Shown in pieces: positions 19,717 through 27,375 of a DNA stretch of 39,256 nt (the stretch's first letter is position 1; each line of letters opens with the position of its first letter). The notes beneath the pieces are model-generated. The model saw nothing but the letters and a program-made list of their open reading frames with translations, had not been told where the DNA came from and did no database searches. The position numbers and the translations under genes were made by a program. Source of the stretch: Myxococcales bacterium (GTDB lineage Bacteria > Myxococcota_A > Polyangia > Polyangiales > Polyangiaceae); NCBI GenBank assembly GCA_023248735.1, contig JAHFDY010000015.1, forward strand, positions 1 to 39,256, read 5' to 3'.

Positions 19717-19731
19717 AGGACCCCCGGAGTC

Positions 19732-20259
19732 TCACTTGACGCGTCGACGCGGTATCGTGGCGCTACCCTGTTTGCGCGTTGGCTTCGTCCGACTGCGTAC
19801 TTGCGGCATGAGGCCGGCCTCCCTCAAGAGTTCAACATCAAGTTGATCCTTCAGTCTGCCTGAAGCCAATTTGTTCTTCACGAGCTCCGCAAGGCCCAAA
19901 AACGGGACCTCGTGCGCACCAAAATGGGCGACGAGTCGACCTTTCCAGGCCTCCCGAAAACTCACGCCCGTGATCGACGTCATGACATCGATTCGGAGCG
20001 GCTCGCGGCCTAAGGTCGCCATTCGATCCGCTTGCGCAAACGACTTCGCTTCATCGCCTAACGCGGGGAAGCCAAATGCTTGCAGTGCCGCGACCAGCCT
20101 CTTCGCATTCGCAGCAGTCGGCTCAACGAACACGTCGAGGTCGAGCGTCGCTCGTGGGCGTCCCGATGCCGCGAGCGCGTGCGCGCCGACGATGAGGAAC
20201 CGCACGCCGTGAGACAATAGCAAGTTGATAAACTCGCTCCAATCGGGGGGTACCTTCAT
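19732..20259 (-). CDS. nucleotidyltransferase, possible toxin-like partner
   Basis: The 175-residue protein has the minimal nucleotidyltransferase plan: a helix LLSHGVRFLIVGAHALA, then GRPRATLDLDVFV with the metal-binding Asp40 and Asp42, and a third candidate Asp in LRIDVMTSI. Members of this broad family (AbiEii/MNT-like) often act as toxins or in defence pairs, but others have unknown roles. The ATG at 20259 is preferred over 20316 because homologues I know begin near the WSEFINLL helix. It starts inside the preceding small gene, in a different frame. The C-terminus is basic. The nucleotide and target cannot be told. Confidence 0.75.
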   Translation of the reverse strand: MKVPPDWSEFINLLLSHGVRFLIVGAHALAASGRPRATLDLDVFVEPTAANAKRLVAALQAFGFPALGDEAKSFAQADRMATLGREPLRIDVMTSITGVSFREAWKGRLVAHFGAHEVPFLGLAELVKNKLASGRLKDQLDVELLREAGLMPQVRSRTKPTRKQGSATIPRRRVK

Positions 20260-20422
20260 CGTAAATTCCAAAGGTGCGTTCGCGGAGCATCTCGACAGCC
20301 GCAACGCGCTCATCAACCGGAATGCTCAGCCAATAGCGCCCTTCTTCGAGAGCCGCGGCCACGTGAGTTGTGAAGCGAAGTTCGAGGTGAATTGGTGTCG
20401 CACCATCAAGCGTCGTGCGCAT
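20123..20422 (-). CDS. small partner ORF overlapping the nucleotidyltransferase
   Basis: This 99-residue frame opens just after a stop codon with ATG 20422. Residues about 28-67 (YWLSIPVDERVAAVEMLRE, then TPRLERVYQL) resemble a short helical protein commonly found upstream of such nucleotidyltransferases, where it may be an antitoxin-like partner. From about residue 70 the sequence turns Arg/Pro-rich and looks like out-of-frame reading. It overlaps the partner gene by 137 nt. The protein may really be this long, or the tail may be lost by a frameshift at a run of six C (complement near 20245-20250). Confidence in the first 65 residues is higher than in the tail. Confidence 0.6.
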   Translation of the reverse strand: MRTTLDGATPIHLELRFTTHVAAALEEGRYWLSIPVDERVAAVEMLRERTFGIYDEGTPRLERVYQLAIVSRRAVPHRRRARARGIGTPTSDARPRRVR

Positions 20423-20530
20423 CGAGTTTCAGGCTAATTCATATGCGTCAAAGTGCAAGATTGCCTTCGGTTGACTATCGCACAGGGATCCGGGATTGAC
20501 GGCAGCACCGGCCTTGGAGAGAAGATCGCC

Positions 20531-21937
20531 ATGCCTCCACTCTTCTCTAAGGTGCTCATCGCGAACCGCGGTGAGATCGCACGTCGGGTGATCCGTACTT
20601 GCAACAAGCTCGGCATCGCTACGGTTGCCGTTTACTCCGAGGCCGACGAGAACGCGCCACACGTCAAGGAAGCTGACGAATCCTTCCTCATCGGACCGCC
20701 ATCACCGAAAGACTCGTATCTCGTCATCGGCAACTTAATTGACGTTCTGAAGAAGAGCGGGGCGACGGCGGTGCATCCGGGTTATGGCTTCCTCAGCGAG
20801 AAATCGAGCTTTGCACGTGCGGTAGCTGAGGCCGGTGCGACGTTCGTCGGTCCAACGCCTGACGTGCTCGATTCGTTTGGCGACAAAATGAAGGCACGTC
20901 ACGTGGCACTCGCAGCGGGCGTAAGTCCCGTGCCTGGTACCGACGCGCCGGTTGCAATCGACACGCCCGAAGCGATCGAAGCGGTCAAAGCGACCGTCGC
21001 AAAAATTGGGTACCCAGTTCTCATCAAGGCCGTTGGTGGCGGCGGTGGAATCGGGATGCAGGTGGTCGTTGAAGAGGGCGGTCTCGAGCGCGCGCTTCGA
21101 AGTTGCAGCGATCGCGGAAAGGCTGCATTTGCGGATGCACGCATCTACGTCGAACGCTATGCAAGCGAGCCGAGACACATTGAAGTGCAGGTATTTTGCG
21201 ACAAGCATGGCCAAGCGTTCGCACTCGGCGAGCGTGAGTGCAGCGTGCAGCGTCGCCACCAGAAGATCGTTGAGGAGTCGCCTTCGCCAGCGCATTTCTT
21301 CACGGGCGTCGCTGGCGCTGAGCGTCGCCGTGGCCTCTTCGCTGCGGCCCTGCGTATTGTGACCAGCGTCGGTTACATTGGAGCCGGGACGTGCGAGTTC
21401 ATTGCGGATGCGGAGGGCAATCTCTACTTCCTCGAAGTGAACGCACGTTTGCAAGTGGAACATCCTGTGACCGAAATGGTTACCGGTCTCGATCTCGTCG
21501 AATGGCAGCTCCGGGTGGCTGCCGGGGAGCGATTGCCCGATTGGTCAACACTGGCACCAAAGGGGCACGCGGTTGAGGCGCGTGTCTATGCTGAAGATCC
21601 GAGCAAGGGCTTCATCCCGAAGCCTGGCGCGATCGACACGCTCGAGTGGGCAGGAGGTTTCGGCGACGCGCAGTCGGAGCACTTGCGCGTCGAGTCGGGT
21701 GTCGTCGCGGGAAGCAAAGTGACGCCGTTCTACGATCCGATGGTCGCCAAGGTCGCGGCTTGGGGTGCTGATCGATCTGCCGCCATACGTGCATTGGACG
21801 TCGCCCTCGGTGGCACACGCATCGAGCCTTGCGTCACGAACCTGTCTTTTCTGCGTCGTGTGCTCGCGTCAAATGAGTTTCTTTCGGGCAAGTACGACAC
21901 CAAGTTTGCGGAAATGTTGGCAAAAAGGCCTAGCTGA
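20531..21937 (+). CDS. accC: biotin carboxylase subunit of an acyl-CoA carboxylase
   Basis: Biotin carboxylase uses ATP and bicarbonate to carboxylate biotin on a carrier protein. The 468-residue protein starts at ATG 20531 after GGAGAGAAG and opens with FSKVLIANRGEIARR. Catalytic-region signatures are ECSVQRRHQKIVEE and FLEVNARLQVEHPVTEM. The ATP-grasp glycine loop is GGGGGIGM, where E. coli AccC has Arg before GM. There is no biotin attachment domain, so the carrier and carboxyltransferase must be encoded elsewhere. It could serve acetyl-, propionyl- or methylcrotonyl-CoA carboxylase. It is not adjacent to accB, so the symbol is by family only. Confidence 0.9.
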   Translation: MPPLFSKVLIANRGEIARRVIRTCNKLGIATVAVYSEADENAPHVKEADESFLIGPPSPKDSYLVIGNLIDVLKKSGATAVHPGYGFLSEKSSFARAVAEAGATFVGPTPDVLDSFGDKMKARHVALAAGVSPVPGTDAPVAIDTPEAIEAVKATVAKIGYPVLIKAVGGGGGIGMQVVVEEGGLERALRSCSDRGKAAFADARIYVERYASEPRHIEVQVFCDKHGQAFALGERECSVQRRHQKIVEESPSPAHFFTGVAGAERRRGLFAAALRIVTSVGYIGAGTCEFIADAEGNLYFLEVNARLQVEHPVTEMVTGLDLVEWQLRVAAGERLPDWSTLAPKGHAVEARVYAEDPSKGFIPKPGAIDTLEWAGGFGDAQSEHLRVESGVVAGSKVTPFYDPMVAKVAAWGADRSAAIRALDVALGGTRIEPCVTNLSFLRRVLASNEFLSGKYDTKFAEMLAKRPS

Positions 21938-22010
21938 AGCGCTCTATGCGGCTCGATCTGGAGATTGCCCAGGCGAGCCAGCGTGCTAAGCCCCGTCCGG
22001 GAGAATTCGC

Positions 22011-25000
22011 ATGAGAAAGACTGCTGCGCTCGCCATCGCATTGTCGCTCACTGGAGTCGGCTGCTTCGGCTCGTCTGACTACTCGCAGCTGTTTTCAGAT
22101 GCGGCGCTTCCGAATCTGCCGTCCGAAGCGGATGGTGGCGGCGGTGTTGGTGACGCTGCACCGTCAGGACCGGCGCGCTTAGAGCTGTCCGCAAAGACCA
22201 TCGATTTTGGCGAGGTTGACTGCGGGGCGACCGCTGCAGACAAGACGCTCAGCCTCCGAAATGCGGGCGCGGCGCCCCTGACCTGGGAAGTCTCGCTCGA
22301 TTCGAAAGAGCACTTCTCGATCGGAGCCAAGACGAGCGGTTCGCTTGGGCCTGGTGAGGTGGTTGAGCTTGCCGTAAAGGCGAACGCCGTTCTGGCCAAT
22401 GCGAGCGCCGGCGCGCTTGTGCAGACAGCCCTGAACGTTGTCACCAACGATCAATCCAGTCTTCGCGTGGCGATTCCCGTGACGCTCACTCCTGCGGGTG
22501 CTGAGCTCGCTCTGGTGCCCGCGTCGGCAGACTTCGGAACGTATCCGGTTGGTGCGCAAGCCCCGGACGTTCCGCTCGCCATGACGAACAACGGAAATAG
22601 GCCTGTTTCGGTTACATTTGGCGAGCCCGCCGACAAGCAATTCTCGATCGCGTGGACAGGATCGCCGGTTGCGGTCGAACTCGCGCCAGGCGCCACAGCT
22701 GCGGGTTTGCTCGCACGCTTCAAGCCGTCGACGACGGTGCCGAGCTCGTCGCAATCGCCCATCACCACGACGGGCGTCCTGTGCGGAACTTCCGCGAAGC
22801 AGGTCGCCCTCACCGGACAAGGCACAAATGGCGTTGTGGGTGTGACGCCCGCTTCGCTCGACTTCGGTCAAGTGGATTGCGGCTCGCAGGGCAGCGCGAA
22901 AACGATTAAGGTTTCGAATACGGGCAACGGCTCTTTCACGTTCGATGCGACGCTCGATACGGCGGGTGCGAAGTACTATTCGGTGACACCGCTCACGGGT
23001 TCGGTCGCACCCGGATCGTCAACGACATTGACTGTTACCCCGAAGGCAGTTCCAGCGACGTCGCCCGTAACTGCGAACTACTACGCAGGCGGGATTTCGG
23101 TAAAGACCAGCGCGGCGGGCGATTCTCCGCACGCCATCACGCTTGCCCAAACGGCCCGTGGCGCAATCATCACCGTTAGTCGCACGTCCGTTGCGTTTAG
23201 CTCGGTCCCTGTGGCCACGTCGCAGAGCGCTGTGGTTGCGATCGCGAACGGAGGAAACGTTTCAGCCGCGCTGAAGGTGTCCTCGTCCGGTACCGGCTTT
23301 TCGGTAAGCCCGTCAGGATCCTTGACGATGGCGGCAGGCGATTCCGTGAGCGCAAGCGTATCGTTTAGTCCTGCGGCTGCAGGCGCTGCAACGGGTTCGC
23401 TCAAAGTCACAGCGGGTACCGTCGCGCTATGTGCGCCGATGCCGGCCGACGTCGCCCTCACAGGAACCGGAACGAGCGGCCAAGTGTCGCTTTCGGCGCA
23501 GAGCTTCGACTTTGGCGCAACGAATTGCGGAGCGACCGCGACGTCGCGTACGCTCACTCTGCAGAATCCAGGCAACGCAAGTTACACTTGGACCGGCACG
23601 CTTGCTCGTACGGGCTCTTCGCCCTACGCGCTTAGCAAGGCGGGCGGTACCATTGCCGCTGGCGGTAGCGATACGCTGGTGATCACGCCTGCAGCGATTC
23701 CGCAGACCTCGGCTGTTCCGGGCAACTACGGCGATACGCTCGCTATCGCGACGAACGTCCCAGGAGACGCACCGCACTCAATCGGTCTGACGCAAAGCGC
23801 GCAGGGGGCGATCCTTCGGTTCTCGCCTACGACTCAGGTGTCCTTTGGCCAAGTGCCGATCGGTAGCACGTCGAGCGCGTCGTTCAGCGTCGTCAACGAC
23901 GGGAACCTCTCGGCGAACGTGCTTCTTACGTCGAGTCATGGGACGGTGACGCTCTCGCCAAGTGCTGCGTCGGTTGCGGCCCAAACGAGCGCGGCGATCA
24001 CGAGCGTGTTCCGACCGACAGATACGACCACGCGCACGGGCTCGCTCGCGATTTCGTCAGCGACCACCGGGGTGCTCTGCGCGCCACTTCCTACCGCGCT
24101 GGCGTTCAGCGGAACGGGTACCAAAGGCGTCGCCAGTGTGTCGCCCGCACAAGTTTCGTTTGGTGACGCCGGCCTTGCAAATTGCGGAACCCAAGCTGGG
24201 ACGCAAACGGTGACCGTTCGCAACGACGGAACTGCATCCTTCAAGGTTACGAATGTAACGCTCCCCACAGGTTACTCGTACGCTTCGCCCAACGGCTCGA
24301 CCGTCGCAGCCAATGGTTCGATCAGCCTCGTGGTGACCCCTCCTGCGATTCCGTCGAAGGTCAACGCAATCACATCGTACGGCGGCACGATGGCGATCAC
24401 GACCGACATCTCGGGTGACACGGTTCACAACGTGACACTCTCGCTCACCTCGCGCGGGGCCATCCTTGCGCGCTCACCGAGCGGCAGCACGATCTCGTTT
24501 GCGAGCACAACGTGGCCGGGATCGTCCTCGACCTCCGTTGCCTTTACCAACAGCGGCAACGCGACGGCTGGGCTCGACTTCGCGATGAGTGGATCGAACT
24601 TCGGCGGGCCGAGCAGCGCCAGTGTCAGTACGACCGGCGCGACGTCGGCGTTCACCTTTACGCCGCAGACCAACGGCGTGGACACCGCCCTTGTTACCGT
24701 GTCAGCGCAAGCGGGCGCGGTTTTGTGCAGCGAAGTGCCTTCGTCTTTCCGCTTGTCGGGAACGGGGGTCGCTGGTGTGTTGTCCCTTTCGACGAGTGGT
24801 ATCGACTTCGGCAAGATCAGTTGCGGAGGGCAGTCCGAGAAAACGTTCTCGGTTACGAACACGGGAAGTTCTGACATCACGAACTTCTACGCCGCGTTCT
24901 CGACTGGTGGTCTTTTCGCGCAGAAGGGTCTACCCGACGGCGCAGCCGCAGCGACAACCCTCAAGTCTGGCGGGACGCTTAGTGTGACCGTGTGGGTATC

Positions 25001-25418
25001 GGCGACCCAGTTCGGCTCGTCGAGCGAAAAGCTGGGGATCTTCGGAGACCTACCAGGTGGCGGCGTTGGCTTTGGCCTCACCATGACTCAAAGCGGTGCG
25101 CTCGTCACCGTCACGCCCACTCAGATGACGATCACTGCAAAGGCCGGCGACACCGTTTCGTCGGAATTCAAGCTCACCAACAGCGGCGATCAAGCGATCA
25201 CCATCGGAGGCGCATTTTCCAGCGAATCTGCGTACTTCGGCGACTCGTTCAAGCCGGCAAGTCTCGCAGCTAGTGGTGGGACGGGCGGCGGTTCCCTCAA
25301 CTACCTCGGTCGAGTCGATTCCTCCATCACATACAACTTCTCTGACTTCTCGACGACGTCGGTTCCTCTGTGCGCTCCGCTACCAAGCATTTCGGTATCG
25401 GGCGTCACGACCCCGTGA
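22011..25418 (+). CDS. surface lipoprotein of ten Ig-like modules
   Basis: The 1135-residue protein has a lipoprotein signal (SLTGVGC, lipobox Cys18), a short Gly/Asp linker, then ten Ig-like modules of the choice-of-anchor D/ASH type. They alternate. Modules A carry a DFG-x3-CG start (IDFGEVDCG, LDFGQVDCG, FDFGATNCG, FGDAGLANCG, IDFGKISCG). Modules B lack it and end VLC or LCAPLP before a GTGT-like turn. Besides Cys18 there are ten Cys, at 71, 258, 290, 474, 506, 690, 725, 906, 938 and 1121, one per module. It is preceded by GGGAGA at good spacing and its stop overlaps the sigma gene. It is probably an outer-membrane-anchored surface protein; its partner is unknown. Confidence 0.85.
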   Translation: MRKTAALAIALSLTGVGCFGSSDYSQLFSDAALPNLPSEADGGGGVGDAAPSGPARLELSAKTIDFGEVDCGATAADKTLSLRNAGAAPLTWEVSLDSKEHFSIGAKTSGSLGPGEVVELAVKANAVLANASAGALVQTALNVVTNDQSSLRVAIPVTLTPAGAELALVPASADFGTYPVGAQAPDVPLAMTNNGNRPVSVTFGEPADKQFSIAWTGSPVAVELAPGATAAGLLARFKPSTTVPSSSQSPITTTGVLCGTSAKQVALTGQGTNGVVGVTPASLDFGQVDCGSQGSAKTIKVSNTGNGSFTFDATLDTAGAKYYSVTPLTGSVAPGSSTTLTVTPKAVPATSPVTANYYAGGISVKTSAAGDSPHAITLAQTARGAIITVSRTSVAFSSVPVATSQSAVVAIANGGNVSAALKVSSSGTGFSVSPSGSLTMAAGDSVSASVSFSPAAAGAATGSLKVTAGTVALCAPMPADVALTGTGTSGQVSLSAQSFDFGATNCGATATSRTLTLQNPGNASYTWTGTLARTGSSPYALSKAGGTIAAGGSDTLVITPAAIPQTSAVPGNYGDTLAIATNVPGDAPHSIGLTQSAQGAILRFSPTTQVSFGQVPIGSTSSASFSVVNDGNLSANVLLTSSHGTVTLSPSAASVAAQTSAAITSVFRPTDTTTRTGSLAISSATTGVLCAPLPTALAFSGTGTKGVASVSPAQVSFGDAGLANCGTQAGTQTVTVRNDGTASFKVTNVTLPTGYSYASPNGSTVAANGSISLVVTPPAIPSKVNAITSYGGTMAITTDISGDTVHNVTLSLTSRGAILARSPSGSTISFASTTWPGSSSTSVAFTNSGNATAGLDFAMSGSNFGGPSSASVSTTGATSAFTFTPQTNGVDTALVTVSAQAGAVLCSEVPSSFRLSGTGVAGVLSLSTSGIDFGKISCGGQSEKTFSVTNTGSSDITNFYAAFSTGGLFAQKGLPDGAAAATTLKSGGTLSVTVWVSATQFGSSSEKLGIFGDLPGGGVGFGLTMTQSGALVTVTPTQMTITAKAGDTVSSEFKLTNSGDQAITIGGAFSSESAYFGDSFKPASLAASGGTGGGSLNYLGRVDSSITYNFSDFSTTSVPLCAPLPSISVSGVTTP

Positions 25419-26101
25419 GCCGTTTCGAGGGCGAACGGCCACTTGGTGTGGCATTGGTCGCTCTCTCCGCAGTCTCTATCCCGAACGTGTCTTCCGCATC
25501 CGTTGCGGCAAGCTCCTTTCCGCGCGCCGAGGAGGAGGAAACGACAGCCCTTGCTGGTGGGCTCCGTGCGAGCAAGACATGGGCACAGAGGGAACTTCTC
25601 GTCGACTATCGGGGCTACGTCGCTCGGATGCTCTTTCGCGTCCTTGGTCCTCGGAACGATATTGACGACCTGATTCACGATGTTTTCGTTCGAGCGCTGG
25701 AGTGCATTGACCGGCTTGCCGAGGGGCAGTCGGTTGCCGGTTGGCTTGGTGCGATCGCAGTGTTCGTTGCGCGTGAGGACATTCGCAAGCGGCGTCGGAG
25801 AAAATGGTTAAGTTTCTTGTCTTTCGATGCGATCCCTGATCGTGAATCGGTTGAAGGGTCGCCAGAGGTGTCGCGCGCGCTCTCGGCCGTGCACGATGTA
25901 CTCGAGACGTTGGATCCAGATGAGCGCATCGTTTTTGCGTTGCGATACATCGACGAACGCAAGCTCGAAGAAATTGCTCAGCTCGTTCGATGCTCGCTGG
26001 CAACAGTGAAGCGACGCCTCGCGAAGGCCGATGCTACGTTTGCAATGCGCGCCGCGGATGACCCTTGGCTCGCGAGTTGGTTCGAGGAGGGCACGCGATG
26101 A
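25415..26101 (+). CDS. ECF-type RNA polymerase sigma factor
   Basis: The protein has about 228 residues. Region 2 is LLVDYRGYVARMLFRVLG then IDDLIHDVFVRALECI. Region 4 is LDPDERIVFALRYIDE then LEEIAQLVRCSLATVKRRL, the -35-recognising helix-turn-helix. GTG 25415 overlaps the previous TGA by 4 nt (GTGA). It is odd that the first 45 residues include a hydrophobic stretch (LGVALVALSAVSI); GTG 25487 would remove it and may be the real start. The next gene, a FecR protein, overlaps by 4 nt, the usual sigma/anti-sigma arrangement. The regulon is unknown. Confidence 0.9.
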   Translation: MSRFEGERPLGVALVALSAVSIPNVSSASVAASSFPRAEEEETTALAGGLRASKTWAQRELLVDYRGYVARMLFRVLGPRNDIDDLIHDVFVRALECIDRLAEGQSVAGWLGAIAVFVAREDIRKRRRRKWLSFLSFDAIPDRESVEGSPEVSRALSAVHDVLETLDPDERIVFALRYIDERKLEEIAQLVRCSLATVKRRLAKADATFAMRAADDPWLASWFEEGTR

Positions 26102-27375
26102 GCCATGAGCGATGGGCGGAGCTGCGCGCTGCCTCCGATGGATGGTTTGAGTCGCGCCCCGCGCCACAAGTGGATGCGGCATTCCGATCGGTTCGTGGCG
26201 ACGTCCACTCGCGTCGTCAGAAGCGACGCCGCGGTGCGCTTGCATGCGGCGTGCTACTTACCGGCGTTTCGGCGGCGCTGCTCTTATTTGTCGCGCAACG
26301 CAAGGGCGAAATTCTCGCCGCAAAGGTTGAAGGGCGTGCCCTCGAGGTCGGCCAGGTCTGGGGGGACGAAAATGATCGAACGAGCGTTACATTTAGTGAC
26401 GGGTCCGAGGTGCAAACCGAGAAGCAAGGGCACGCCCGCATCGCGTCCTTTCACGCGCACGGAGCCGAGGTGCGTCTCGAGCGCGGATCGCTGCACGCGC
26501 ACGTGATTCACCAAGAAGCAACCCGGTGGGCGGTGCTCGCTGGTGACTTTGCGATTCGCGTAACGGGAACATCGTTTGACGCATCGTGGGACCCGAAGAC
26601 GCAGCGCGTGCACGTAAGAATGTTCGAGGGACGCGTCGTGGTGTTTGGACCGTGTTTGCCTTCGAGTGGCGTCGCGCTCGTCGCGGGCGAGTCGCAAGAA
26701 TGGACCTGCGCTCCCCGTGAAGCCTCGTTGCCGATGCCTCCTTCATCGATCATGGTTCGCAATGAGCCGGCTGTGCTACCGACTTCGGCACCGTTGCTGG
26801 CGCCGCCAGCGGTTGCATCGTCGATTCCAATGACAGAGAGGCAAGCACCAACCATCGCGCCCGCTACGGCGTCCGTGGTCATGAAAGTGCAAGAGTCCGA
26901 CGCGGCCGCGCCTGCGGCATCCGTCGCCGTAGCAGCGCCTACATGGCGCGAACTTGCGAAGACACGACAATACGCCGAGGCGTGGCGACGAGCGAAGGAC
27001 ACTCAAGCGAGCGAGCACGCGTCGGTTGCCGAGTTGATTGAGCTCGCTGAGCTAGCACGCTTGGGCGGTGACGCTTTTGCCGCTATCCGTCTTTATCGAT
27101 CAGTCGTCGATCAATTTGCGGGCACGCCCGAAGCTGCAAGGGCCGCGTTTCAGCTCGGGCGGTTGTCGTCCGGAACCGAAGCGTACGGGTGGTTTCAGCG
27201 CTATCTTCAGGTCGAACCGAACGGCACGTTTGCCCAAGAAGCACTCGGTCGACTTGTTGAGCTAAGCGTAGCGCGTGGTGATCGCGCGACGGCGGCGATT
27301 CACGCGAGAACCTATCTCGCGCGCTATCCGAGTGGCTCGCACGCCGACTACGCGCGGAGCGTCATCCCGCCGTGA
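26098..27375 (+). CDS. FecR-domain protein with C-terminal TPR, candidate anti-sigma factor
   Basis: The 425-residue protein has a cytoplasmic N-terminus of about 45 residues, ending RRQKRRR, one membrane helix (about 46-66) and a periplasmic FecR domain (about 80-200: SVTFSDGSEVQTE, ERGSLHAHV, FAIRVTGTSFDASW). An Ala/Pro linker follows, then a TPR-like helical domain (about 295-425: AIRLYRSVVDQFAGTPEAA, then AYGWFQRYLQVEP). FecR proteins transmit periplasmic signals to a cognate sigma factor. ATG 26098 overlaps the sigma stop (ATGA), so it is the likely partner. TPR after FecR suggests binding of another envelope protein. There is no TonB receptor nearby. Confidence 0.87.
   Translation: MSHERWAELRAASDGWFESRPAPQVDAAFRSVRGDVHSRRQKRRRGALACGVLLTGVSAALLLFVAQRKGEILAAKVEGRALEVGQVWGDENDRTSVTFSDGSEVQTEKQGHARIASFHAHGAEVRLERGSLHAHVIHQEATRWAVLAGDFAIRVTGTSFDASWDPKTQRVHVRMFEGRVVVFGPCLPSSGVALVAGESQEWTCAPREASLPMPPSSIMVRNEPAVLPTSAPLLAPPAVASSIPMTERQAPTIAPATASVVMKVQESDAAAPAASVAVAAPTWRELAKTRQYAEAWRRAKDTQASEHASVAELIELAELARLGGDAFAAIRLYRSVVDQFAGTPEAARAAFQLGRLSSGTEAYGWFQRYLQVEPNGTFAQEALGRLVELSVARGDRATAAIHARTYLARYPSGSHADYARSVIPP

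Noticed and set aside
20735-21463. Minus-strand open frame of 242 codons
   Set aside because: It is antisense to the biotin carboxylase, whose motifs are unambiguous.
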